Assembly: GCA_022564455.1 (NCBI GenBank)
Contig: JADFLK010000087.1
Location: 1 to 8,048, forward strand
From: Bacteroidota bacterium
GTDB lineage: Bacteria; Bacteroidota; Rhodothermia; Rhodothermales; Rubricoccaceae
Length of the DNA stretch: 8,048 nucleotides
Direction: 5' to 3'
The translations under genes and the position numbers were made by a program. Each line of letters starts with the position of its first letter. Positions within the stretch are counted from its first letter, which is position 1. Positions 1-6,530 of this stretch are shown here, piece by piece. A model generated the notes under the pieces. It saw nothing but the letters and a program-made list of their open reading frames with translations. It was not told the DNA's origin and ran no database searches.

Positions 1-204
1 CGAGTGTACACGGTTTCGGGTTCACTTGTCAGGACGTTCAGCAAGGATGGCCCAAGTCGTTCGTTGGATTGGAATCTGACGTCGGAAGCCAACCTCCCCA
101 TTGCCAGTGGCATGTACATCATCCACGTGGACGTTCCCGGGGTGGGCGAACGCGTGCTCAAGTTCGGTGTTGTCCAACGCCGTACACGCATCACCATCTT
201 CTAG
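1..204 (+). CDS. C-terminal end of a secreted protein with a T9SS type-A-like (FlgD-like) sorting domain, 5' truncated by window edge
   Basis: The reading frame is open from base 1 (CGA codon) to a TAG at 202-204, so only the last 67 residues are seen and the start lies outside the window. The segment has the usual pattern of the Ig-like C-terminal domain of Bacteroidota/FCB secreted proteins: 'VYTVSGSLVRTF', a Trp-containing strand (LDWNL), 'IASGMYIIHVDV', then 'GERVLKFGVVQ'. In known T9SS cargo such domains target the protein across the outer membrane and are removed or anchored there. The tail continues about ten residues past the last predicted strand and is basic, ending RRTRITIF. The catalytic or binding part of the protein is not visible, so its function cannot be given. 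The next gene encodes a PorV/PorQ-family protein, which supports a link to type IX secretion. A FlgD-like domain without T9SS use is the alternative. Confidence 0.8.
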   Translation, partial: RVYTVSGSLVRTFSKDGPSRSLDWNLTSEANLPIASGMYIIHVDVPGVGERVLKFGVVQRRTRITIF

Positions 205-249
205 ACCACGCGAGTACGTGGAACGCACCTTCAAATCGGAGATCCCATC

Positions 250-1284
250 ATGAAGATCAAACTCCTAAACGTCAGCCTACTGGCGGTGGCCTTGTTTGGG
301 CTTAGTCTCAGCGCAAACGCGCAGGGCGACGACCGAGCCGGTACGGCAGCAATGGAAGAGTTGCTCGTTCCAATAACGGCAAGAACCGTTGCTCTTGGTT
401 CGCAACTCACGTCTGGCCTCAACAACCTTAGTGGTATCGAAGCTGTGCTGAGCAATCCGGCTGCGATGATGTCGAATCGCTCGACCAGTGTCATGTTTAG
501 CCGCACCGAATACCTTGCGGACATCGGCATTAACTTTGTGGGTATCGCGCAGCGCTTCGGTAACAACAATATCGCCCTAACCCTCAGTTCCTGGGATTAC
601 GGCGATATTCCGCGCACTACGGCTGCAGCCCCTGAAGTAGATCCGACGCTTACGTACAGCGCGTCCGCTCTTATTTTAGGCGTCTCACTTGCTCGGCAAT
701 TCACTGATCGTATTGCTGCCGGCTTCACCGCTAAAGTACTTGGGCGCACTATCGACGAAGCAAGTTCGAATGGGCTCGCTTTCGATGCAGGCATGACCTA
801 CGTCGTTGGTGAATCCGGGCTGCGTTTCGGTGTTGCCCTGAGAAACTTCGGCGGAGCCGTCGAATTCGACGGGGGCCTTCTAGACCTGCCCCTCGGCACT
901 ACTGGCCCTGGCGGCACGGGCACGATTGCCGCCGAAATCGACGACCTGGGTTCTGAACTGCCGTCGCTGCTGAGCTTCGGCGCTGCCTATACGCGTGAGA
1001 TTTCAGGAGATATGTCGGTTACGGCTCTTGGCGGTTTCCGGTCAAATGCATACGATCTCGATAACTACTCCGGTGGTCTCGAGTTCGGCTATGCAGACCT
1101 GTTCTTCGTTCGTGGCGGCGTAGACATCACGGCGGAGTCCGATCAGAACGCATGGGAAGTCTGGAACGTCGGCGCGGGGCTAAACATCCCTGTTGGCGGC
1201 ACCAGCATCGCAGTAGACTATGCGTATCGGCCGTCCAGCGTATTCAGCGGTGTTAACATGTTCACGGTTGGTATAGACCTCTAA
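250..1284 (+). CDS. PorV/PorQ-family outer-membrane beta-barrel protein
   Basis: 344 residues. The N-terminus is a clear signal peptide (MKIK, then a hydrophobic core, with probable cleavage after SANA at residue 24). Next comes the N-terminal signature seen in PorV/PorQ-family proteins: 'ITARTVALGSQLTSGLNN...IEAVLSNPAAMM', then alternating amphipathic strands typical of a FadL-like barrel, such as 'INFVGIAQRFGNNNIALTLSSW' and 'VDYAYRPSSVF', ending in FTVGIDL. PorV family members sit in the outer membrane. The best-studied one shuttles T9SS cargo to the PorU sortase; many paralogues in FCB bacteria are of unknown role. The ATG at 250 has a good ribosome-binding site, GGAG at 238-241, eight bases upstream. 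The gene follows the sorting-domain protein by only 45 bp and probably shares its transcript, ending at the terminator at 1329. Whether it is the true PorV or a paralogue cannot be decided here. Confidence 0.85.
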   Translation: MKIKLLNVSLLAVALFGLSLSANAQGDDRAGTAAMEELLVPITARTVALGSQLTSGLNNLSGIEAVLSNPAAMMSNRSTSVMFSRTEYLADIGINFVGIAQRFGNNNIALTLSSWDYGDIPRTTAAAPEVDPTLTYSASALILGVSLARQFTDRIAAGFTAKVLGRTIDEASSNGLAFDAGMTYVVGESGLRFGVALRNFGGAVEFDGGLLDLPLGTTGPGGTGTIAAEIDDLGSELPSLLSFGAAYTREISGDMSVTALGGFRSNAYDLDNYSGGLEFGYADLFFVRGGVDITAESDQNAWEVWNVGAGLNIPVGGTSIAVDYAYRPSSVFSGVNMFTVGIDL

Positions 1285-1328
1285 ACCGAGAATTGTTTAA
1301 CCTGCTCGCAGAAGCAGTATCTACTCTC

Positions 1329-1372
1329 AGCGGGGCGGACCTTGACGGGCTCGCCCCGCTTTATTTTTGTTT
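1329..1372 (+). terminator. Strong Rho-independent terminator after the PorV-like gene
   Basis: A perfect 9-bp GC-rich stem, AGCGGGGCG at 1329-1337 and CGCCCCGCT at 1352-1360, encloses a 14-base loop and is followed at once by TTATTTTTGTTT (1361-1372). It lies 45 bp after the stop at 1284 and separates the PorV-like gene from the cytochrome gene. The complementary strand lacks a matching T-run, so it acts on + strand transcripts. Confidence 0.9.
1342..1369 (+). promoter_or_regulatory. Candidate Bacteroidota-type promoter overlapping the terminator
   Basis: The terminator T-tract contains TATTTTTG (1362-1369), an exact fit to the Bacteroidota -7 consensus TAnnTTTG. A TTG at 1342-1344, in the hairpin loop, lies 17 bases upstream, within the known spacing for the -33 element. 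Initiation near 1376 would give a leader of roughly 30 bases before the ATG at 1405. The cytochrome gene needs some promoter after the terminator, and only about 45 bases separate the two. The match could be accidental because terminator tails are T-rich, so this is an inference. Confidence 0.25.
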
Positions 1373-1374
1373 CC

Positions 1375-1396
1375 GAGTCTGAAACTCATTCGCGAA
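1375..1396. promoter_or_regulatory. Small dyad symmetries in the cytochrome leader (possible operator)
   Basis: Two short symmetric sequences sit side by side between the terminator tail and the cytochrome start: GAGTCTGAAACTC (1375-1387, five of six arm positions pair around a central G) and the perfect 8-bp palindrome TTCGCGAA (1389-1396). Their place near the expected transcription start is where a regulator could bind. No known operator is recognised and short palindromes occur by chance, so this is a weak call. Confidence 0.15.
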
Positions 1397-1404
1397 CTGA
1401 ATCA

Positions 1405-3465
1405 ATGTGGGTTGGCATCTCACGCGCACCGAGACGAATGAGCATGGTTTTCATGCTGTTCGTGGTGGGGATGTGCGCTTGCGGTACGGCTGGAACGCAT
1501 GAGGCGGCCGCGCCACCTTTTCAGAATGTTGTTGAGGATGTTGCCTACGTGGGAGATGCCCAGTGTGCTACGTGCCACGAAGCCGAGTTCAACGGGTTCC
1601 GGGAGCACGGGATGGCGCGCGGGTTTTACCGGTTAACGAGCACGACTGCTGTCGAGGACTTTTCGGGCACGGTAGTACGGCACCAGGAGACCGGGTTCTA
1701 TTACGTTGCCAGGAAGGCAGGGGATCAATACGTTCAGGAGGAATATCGTCTTGATGCTGGTGGCGCCAAGACGCATCAACTGGTTCGGACGATGGACTAT
1801 GTTATCGGTAGTGGCTCGGCAGCCCGGACCTACCTCACCGAGGTGGACGGACGATTGTATGAGTTGCCGCTCACGTGGTACACCCAGGCAAACGGTGGGC
1901 AAGGCCGCTGGGATTTCAGCCCCGGCTATGCGGAGGTCAACGGACGCTTTGAACGGGCAATTCCGCCAGGCTGCATGTCGTGCCACAACGGCACGTCGGA
2001 GCCGGTTGCCCACGTGCAAGGGAAGTACATATCCCTTGCCCAGGGCATCGGTTGTGAGCAATGCCACGGTCCGGGGCAGCTTCATGTAGAGGCCCGCCTG
2101 GTGGACCTCGAACCAGCAGACTCCATCGATCTGACGATTGTTAATCCTGCCCATTTACCGATAGAACTTCGCCTGGATGTATGCCAGCAGTGCCACACCA
2201 ATGGAGCCGTATCCATCCTGAGAGATGGTGAGTCCGCGTATAGCTTTCGGCCATCCCAACCGTTGCAAGATCATGTGGCCATTTTTGGGATCGAGTCGGA
2301 TGACTCGAACAGCATCAACGTGATATCCCATGCCGAGCGGATGAAGCAAAGCGAATGTTTCATGGTATCACAGACCATGGATTGCGTGACGTGTCATAAT
2401 CCTCACGAGGGTTTTCGGGAGGCAGGTCCGAGCTATTTCAACGATACCTGTATGAGCTGCCACTCTCCGGATGGGCTGCAAGCAGCACTGGTGTCCTCCG
2501 AAAGCAGGTCAGATCACACAGCCCAATCGAACTGTTTCTCGTGCCACATGCCGAAGGTGGCGGCCGATGATGCACCCCATGCCTCGTTCACTGATCACTT
2601 CATCCGCGTTGTTGGCGATGAAACCGTGTCGGAGGCGAGTGGAGCAGGTGAAGCAGTAGAGTTGAAACCGCATTTCGAGAGAGACCGCGCCGGGCCTGAT
2701 GGCGAGGTTTACACGGGGATGGCGTACGTCGTGTACGGTCGACAGAACGCCAATCGTAGCGTGATGCAGCGTGGAATATCGATGTTGGCTGTTGCATTAA
2801 ACGAGAAGCCGGAACTCGGAGAAGCTCAGTATCTGCTTGGCTTTGCCCGGCTTCAGTTGGGGCAGGCGGTTGCTGCCATTCCAGCTTTGGAAGAGGCCAT
2901 TCGCCTCAATCCCGAAGTGCCTGAGCGGCTCAATACACTGGCGCAGGCCTACGAGGCAGTGGGAAGAGATCCTTCGTCTATCGAGCAGTTGTACCGAAGA
3001 GCGCTGGTCATTCAGCCGGCTGAGGCGAGCATCCGCGTAAACCTCGGGCGTTTCTTGGAGGCCCAGGGCAGAGTTGACGAAGCGCTAGCTGAGTATCAAC
3101 GTGCGAGCCGCGATGATCCTTGGTTGGCACCTGCTCATTACAACCTGGGTACGGCCTTTTTGCGTACTGGGCAGACGGACGAGGGCGAGCAGTCGCTGTG
3201 GGAGGCAGTCCACCTTGAACCGGACCACAGCGATGCCCTGACCAACCTTGGAGTTCTAGCAGCCGGACGAGGAGATGCAAACGGTGCACGCGTGCTCTTT
3301 CTGAGAGCAGTTGAGGCCGACCCCCGCAATGCCAACGCACTTGCCAACTTGGCGCTTGCAACCGCAAGTGCAGGAGATATGGCCCAGGCGCGTCAGTACG
3401 CCCGGCAAGCACTCGCGATAAATCCGAACCACCCTACTGCACAGCAAGTAATGGCAGCGCAGTAG
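1405..3465 (+). CDS. Seven-heme c-type cytochrome fused to six TPR repeats, predicted lipoprotein
   Basis: 686 residues from the ATG at 1405. The N-terminus (MWVGISRAPRR, then MSMVFMLFVVGMCAC) is a lipoprotein-type signal with the modified Cys at 24 or 26. Seven CXXCH heme-attachment motifs follow, at about residues 54 (CATCH), 190 (CMSCH), 217 (CEQCH), 260 (CQQCH), 327 (CVTCH), 349 (CMSCH) and 377 (CFSCH). Extra His residues such as H68 in EHGMARGF and the one in FTDHFIRV are candidate distal ligands. The layout resembles the cytochrome c554-like multiheme proteins. Residues ~473-686 form six consecutive 34-residue TPRs with the usual YNLG/A...P pattern. The likely role is electron transfer on the periplasmic face of a membrane, with the TPRs binding a partner; any substrate is unknown. 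ATGs at 1438 and 1444 are alternative starts but drop the basic n-region; a TTG at 1342 is excluded because it lies in the terminator. The gene ends 9 bp from the convergent ypdA. Confidence 0.88.
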   Translation: MWVGISRAPRRMSMVFMLFVVGMCACGTAGTHEAAAPPFQNVVEDVAYVGDAQCATCHEAEFNGFREHGMARGFYRLTSTTAVEDFSGTVVRHQETGFYYVARKAGDQYVQEEYRLDAGGAKTHQLVRTMDYVIGSGSAARTYLTEVDGRLYELPLTWYTQANGGQGRWDFSPGYAEVNGRFERAIPPGCMSCHNGTSEPVAHVQGKYISLAQGIGCEQCHGPGQLHVEARLVDLEPADSIDLTIVNPAHLPIELRLDVCQQCHTNGAVSILRDGESAYSFRPSQPLQDHVAIFGIESDDSNSINVISHAERMKQSECFMVSQTMDCVTCHNPHEGFREAGPSYFNDTCMSCHSPDGLQAALVSSESRSDHTAQSNCFSCHMPKVAADDAPHASFTDHFIRVVGDETVSEASGAGEAVELKPHFERDRAGPDGEVYTGMAYVVYGRQNANRSVMQRGISMLAVALNEKPELGEAQYLLGFARLQLGQAVAAIPALEEAIRLNPEVPERLNTLAQAYEAVGRDPSSIEQLYRRALVIQPAEASIRVNLGRFLEAQGRVDEALAEYQRASRDDPWLAPAHYNLGTAFLRTGQTDEGEQSLWEAVHLEPDHSDALTNLGVLAAGRGDANGARVLFLRAVEADPRNANALANLALATASAGDMAQARQYARQALAINPNHPTAQQVMAAQ
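1441..1457 (+). other. Potential mRNA hairpin at the 5' end of the cytochrome gene
   Basis: AGCATG (1441-1446) and CATGCT (1452-1457) form a perfect 6-bp stem with a 5-base loop. The stem contains the ATG at 1444 and lies three bases after the ATG at 1438. If translation begins at 1405 the hairpin is inside the signal-peptide coding region; if at 1438 or 1444 it would partly hide the start. It may be chance. Confidence 0.2.
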
Positions 3466-3474
3466 ACGTAGACG

Positions 3475-4506
3475 TTAGGGTTGGCCTGCCGGTTCAATGT
3501 CCGGAATGGGTTGTCCGGATAGATGTGCGGCAATGTGTGCAGCGTGGATGCGTCCGTTCTCGATGAACCACCGGCTCGTGTTTTTTCCGCCGCACACGGT
3601 CCCGGCGAGATAGAGGCCCGGCCGGTTGCTCTCCATGGTTTCGGGGTGATGGATTGGCGTCCGGTCGTCTCCACTGAAATCGACGCCAAGGGATTCCAGA
3701 AAGTTGAAGTCGGGCTGGTAGCCGGTCATTGCCACCACCCAGTCGTTGTCGATAGTGATGGGTCCGTCGGGCGTTTGCAGATCAAGGGAGCCTTGGTTGA
3801 TCTTCAGGATCGACGTGTTGAAATAGGCGCGGATGGAGCCCTCTGCTATGCGATTTTCGAGATCCGGCCTGATCCAGTACTTGACGCTCTGCCCAATCTC
3901 GGATCCCCGATGAATGAGCGTGACCTCCGCTCCGTGGCGTCGGCAATCCAGTGCAACCCTCGCCGCCGAGTTCTTGGCGCCGATCACGGCTACCCGTTGG
4001 CCGGCGTAGGAGAACGGCTCCTTGTAGTAGTGTGTCACCTTCGGTAGGTGCTCGCCGGGTACACCAAGTAGATTGGGCTGGTCGAAAAAGCCTGTGGTAA
4101 TGATGACCGAGCGAGCCGGATGCGTTCCTCTATCCGTGATGACAGAAAACGAACCCGTCTGGCCTTCCAACTGCAGAACGCGCTCGTACAGGTTGATATC
4201 GAGCTTCTCGGCCTTCGTAACGGCGATGTAATAGTCAATGACCTCCTCGCGGATCGGCTTGTAGCGAGCTGTAGGCAGCGGGTGTCCGCCTATCTCCAAC
4301 AACTCGGGTGTGGAGAAGAACTCCATGCCCGTCGGGTAGCCAAGCAGGGAGTTGACGAGCGCATCCTTTTCAACTATCCGCGCGCTCAAGCCCACGCGCT
4401 GCAACTCAATGGCACACGCAAGGCCAATAGGGCCGGCACCGATGATGAGCACATCAACGGAAGAAGACCGGTCAGGCTCTACGTTATTTGATCTGACGAC
4501 GTTCAT
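3475..4506 (-). CDS. ypdA: YpdA-family flavoprotein, putative bacillithiol disulfide reductase
   Basis: 343 residues, a usual length for the family. After a short N-terminal extension comes the FAD-binding motif DVLIIGAGPIGLACAIE (residues 18-34), then the family hallmark 'YPTGMEFFSTPELLEIGG' (57-74), a central NADPH-binding motif VIGAKNSAARVA (174-185) and the C-terminal FAD segment GLYLAGTVCGGKNTSRWF (297-314). YpdA/Bdr proteins are NADPH-dependent flavoenzymes proposed to reduce oxidised bacillithiol (or a related thiol) in the cytoplasm. As I recall, the Firmicutes enzymes carry a Cys in the first motif (GPCG, Cys14 of Staphylococcus aureus); here that position is Ile27, so the mechanism or substrate may differ. 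The ATG at 4506-4504 directly abuts the tadA stop, implying one transcript and translational coupling. The gene ends 9 bp from the convergent cytochrome stop, with no terminator visible between them. The family assignment is firm; the substrate is inferred. Confidence 0.9.
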   Translation of the reverse strand: MNVVRSNNVEPDRSSSVDVLIIGAGPIGLACAIELQRVGLSARIVEKDALVNSLLGYPTGMEFFSTPELLEIGGHPLPTARYKPIREEVIDYYIAVTKAEKLDINLYERVLQLEGQTGSFSVITDRGTHPARSVIITTGFFDQPNLLGVPGEHLPKVTHYYKEPFSYAGQRVAVIGAKNSAARVALDCRRHGAEVTLIHRGSEIGQSVKYWIRPDLENRIAEGSIRAYFNTSILKINQGSLDLQTPDGPITIDNDWVVAMTGYQPDFNFLESLGVDFSGDDRTPIHHPETMESNRPGLYLAGTVCGGKNTSRWFIENGRIHAAHIAAHLSGQPIPDIEPAGQP

Positions 4507-4998
4507 TTATTGCCCGTCACCGGAGGCGCCGACTCGGCGTTCGAGGAAAAACTGGCGGAGCAAGTCCGCGGCCAGATCCTCTTCAACGCCGGACACAATC
4601 TCCATCTGGTGATTCAGCCGTGAGTCCTGCGGAATGGTATAGAGTGTTGAGCAAGCCCCGGCCTTCGCGTCGAATGCGCCGAATACAAGCCTATCGATGC
4701 GGGACAACACGAGTGCTCCCGCGCACATCGGGCATGGTTCGAGCGTCACGTAGAGGGTGCAGCCGTCCAGGAACTTGGAGCCGACGGTTTCGCACGCAGC
4801 CGAGATGGCCAGAATCTCGGCGTGGGCCGTGGGGTCGTTCAGTCTTTCCACATGGTTGTGCCCGCGCCCAACCAGTACGTTGTCTTTTACGACGACAGCC
4901 CCCACCGGAACCTCACCCTCATCAAAAGCACGCTCGGCCTCATTGAGGGCGAGACGCATCCAGCGGCGATGGGGGCCTAGGATGGCGTTCAGCGACAT
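4507..4998 (-). CDS. tadA: tRNA-specific adenosine deaminase TadA
   Basis: 163 residues, the usual size. It converts adenosine-34 of tRNA-Arg(ACG) to inosine, allowing wobble decoding of CGN codons. The zinc site and catalytic residues are present: H59-A60-E61 (HAE, with Glu as proton shuttle) and P88-C89-P90-M91-C92 (PCPMC). The flanking family signatures are also there: 'MRLALNEAERAFDEGEVPVGAV' at the N-terminus, 'GRGHN', 'LYVTLEPCPMCAGAL' and 'VFGAFDAKAGA'. The ATG at 4998-4996 is the only upstream Met. A second in-frame ATG at residue 14 (4959) would give a form closer to short TadA proteins; neither has a clear Shine-Dalgarno sequence. The TAA stop (4509-4507) is immediately followed by the ypdA ATG. 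The gene lies 168 bp downstream of arcA. The cytosine-deaminase superfamily has other members, but the motif set is specific to TadA. Confidence 0.93.
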   Translation of the reverse strand: MSLNAILGPHRRWMRLALNEAERAFDEGEVPVGAVVVKDNVLVGRGHNHVERLNDPTAHAEILAISAACETVGSKFLDGCTLYVTLEPCPMCAGALVLSRIDRLVFGAFDAKAGACSTLYTIPQDSRLNHQMEIVSGVEEDLAADLLRQFFLERRVGASGDGQ

Positions 4999-5166
4999 GG
5001 AGCTAGGAGCCTGTATGACTTGGGGGAACGTAGCGAGGGGAGTGGGAAATCGAGACCATTCTATCGAATTCTTGAGGCGGATAGTGAGGCTATGTAACGA
5101 AAAAGAGCGAGGGGATGGGCTGGTTTACCACCGCCGCAGTAGATCCTTCCTAGGTCAGACAGGCTC
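4999..5166. other. arcA-tadA intergenic region with a repeated 10-mer
   Basis: No gene is supported in these 168 bases. The 10-mer AGCGAGGGGA occurs twice in the same direction, at 5032-5041 and 5106-5115 (74 bp apart). Both copies are followed by TGGG (one base further away in the first copy) and preceded by AACG at slightly different distances. The region should hold the tadA promoter on the - strand, but no convincing -33/-7 or -35/-10 pair stands out. No terminator with a T-run follows arcA. The repeats could be a regulator-binding pair or chance. Confidence 0.3.
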
Positions 5167-6510
5167 TTACGCCTCGCGGACAAGTGGCATGGTCATGCAC
5201 CGAGGCCCGCCTCGGCCGCGCGAAAGCTCGTGGCCCGTCAGCGTTATCGCCATCCGCTTATTTGCGCCTACGTTATTGCCTTCGTAGAAGTCGAGGAAGC
5301 TCTCGGCGTCAACCACGTGGAATCCGTGCTCCCGCAGCGCCTCGAACGTTTTTCGGTTGCGCTCATAGCCGATCACCAGGCCGGGAGCCACGGCGAACAG
5401 GTTGGCGCCGTCCGTCCATTGCTCGCGGCGCTGTGAGATTGGGTCGTCTCCGCCGCAGGGGATAAAGGTGATGTCGCGGCCGGTCATTTCCACTAACGCC
5501 TCCTTCAGATTGGGCAGAATGCGTGTCCGAAAACCACGTGGATCACCGTCTGCCTCGAAGTGGTACACGTTGTCGCGCGCATCCTCGATAATGGGTGGAA
5601 ACTGCACGCACGTATCGGGATCGGCAAACGTGAACACGGTGTCAAGGTGCATGCACGACCGCTGCTTGGGGAGGTTTACCATTAGCACATGCTCAACCTT
5701 CGTTTTCTCAAGGAGGGAGCGTGTTATGGCCATTACCCCGCCAAGGCTGGTTCGCTCACTCTGGCCGATCAGGACGAGCTTTTCGCTTACCACGAGCAGA
5801 TCGCCGCCTTCAAATGAAACCCCCTCAGGAAGATCGATGAGCTGCTCGCCGATGTCAGTAAATCGTTGGTGGTAGTGCATCACCGTAGAAAGGATGACAC
5901 TTTCCGGCAGACGGGCGGGCGTGGCCGCGTGGCTCAATATCACATGCCCGTTCACCACGGCGGAGAGATCGCGCGTGAAGAGCAGGTTCGGCAGCGGATG
6001 CGCGGAAACGGGGAAGGGCGCCTGTCCCGTCAGCGCGAAGCGATGGAGTGTCTCCGCATCAAGAGATTTCAGATCCTGCTCGTAGGCCTCGTAGTTGCGT
6101 TCGGGGAGGACCTTGCAGAGCTGTTCCACATAATCGAGCCTCGCATCTTCCTGATCGAACGCCTCGCGGAGCAACTGGGAAAGTTGGAGGACCGCGTCCG
6201 GCTTGTCGACAATCTTCTCGAACAACTCGCACAGAACCGCGTGCTCTTTGCGGGCCTCGCTGACATCCAGGATGTCATCGAACAGGAGCGCATCCTTATT
6301 CTCCGGCGAGACAAGGGCCATTTCGTCGCCGGGCGTGTGGACGACAACCTGCTGCAGCTTCGCTGTTTCGGACGCAACGCAGACGGGCGATGAGGTGGTT
6401 TCGGGTGGAGCGGTGGTGACTTCGGGCACGAGGCAATTGGACAAATGCACGGTTGAACGCACATCCCGGCTTACGGACTCCACGATAGTCGTAAACCACC
6501 CGGCAGGCAA
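5167..6510 (-). CDS. arcA: Arginine deiminase ArcA
   Basis: Hydrolyses L-arginine to L-citrulline and ammonia, the first step of the arginine deiminase pathway. From the TTG at 6510 the product is 447 residues. All active-site blocks are present: FTRD with catalytic Asp at 181, EGGD with Glu at 234, 'CMHLDTVF' with His288 and Asp290, 'CGGDDP...REQWTDGAN' (352-370), and 'GRGGPRCMTMPLVRE' with the nucleophile Cys438. The conserved N-terminal strand starts only at 'SETAKLQQVVVHTPG' (~48-61), so the first ~47 residues look like a leader or an artefact of start choice. No ATG lies before residue 64. TTG6510 has AGAAGG nine bases upstream; GTG codons at residues 10, 17, 21 and 28 are alternatives. 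GTG28 at 6429 would give 420 residues, closer to the ~418 of the Pseudomonas enzyme. No arcB, arcC or arcD is in the window, so ATP production from citrulline cannot be inferred here. The gene probably shares a transcript with the small membrane protein 20 bp upstream. Confidence 0.92.
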   Translation of the reverse strand: MPAGWFTTIVESVSRDVRSTVHLSNCLVPEVTTAPPETTSSPVCVASETAKLQQVVVHTPGDEMALVSPENKDALLFDDILDVSEARKEHAVLCELFEKIVDKPDAVLQLSQLLREAFDQEDARLDYVEQLCKVLPERNYEAYEQDLKSLDAETLHRFALTGQAPFPVSAHPLPNLLFTRDLSAVVNGHVILSHAATPARLPESVILSTVMHYHQRFTDIGEQLIDLPEGVSFEGGDLLVVSEKLVLIGQSERTSLGGVMAITRSLLEKTKVEHVLMVNLPKQRSCMHLDTVFTFADPDTCVQFPPIIEDARDNVYHFEADGDPRGFRTRILPNLKEALVEMTGRDITFIPCGGDDPISQRREQWTDGANLFAVAPGLVIGYERNRKTFEALREHGFHVVDAESFLDFYEGNNVGANKRMAITLTGHELSRGRGGPRCMTMPLVREA

Positions 6511-6530
6511 GGCCCATTGCCTTCTAACTC

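Noticed and set aside
206..221. CCACG-CGAGTA-CGTGG hairpin between the first gene and the PorV-like gene
   Set aside because: Only a 5-bp stem with no T-run; too weak to call a terminator, and the genes look co-transcribed.
1342..1404. In-frame TTG start at 1342 extending the cytochrome by 21 residues
   Set aside because: It lies in the loop of the strong terminator hairpin, and the extension would put charged residues before the lipoprotein signal.
1633..2154. Long open frame (173 codons) on the - strand opposite the cytochrome gene
   Set aside because: No recognisable domain; the opposite strand encodes clear heme motifs, so this is a shadow frame.
3523..4047. 174-codon + strand frame opposite ypdA
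   Set aside because: No family signature; the - strand frame has intact FAD/NADPH motifs.
5007..5166. Inverted 8-mers GAGCCTGT (5007-5014) and ACAGGCTC (5159-5166) at the two ends of the arcA-tadA spacer
   Set aside because: They are too short and too far apart to mean an element boundary; a match of this length is reasonably likely by chance and there is no flanking target duplication.
4999..5166. Possible tRNA or small RNA in the spacer upstream of tadA
   Set aside because: No T-loop (GGTTCGA-type) box, acceptor pairing or cloverleaf could be found on either strand.
4757..5287. + strand frame running from inside tadA across the spacer into arcA
   Set aside because: Composition follows the antisense of two real genes and no domain is visible.
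5866..6393. 175-codon + strand frame opposite arcA
   Set aside because: It is antisense to the conserved arginine deiminase domain, with no independent support.
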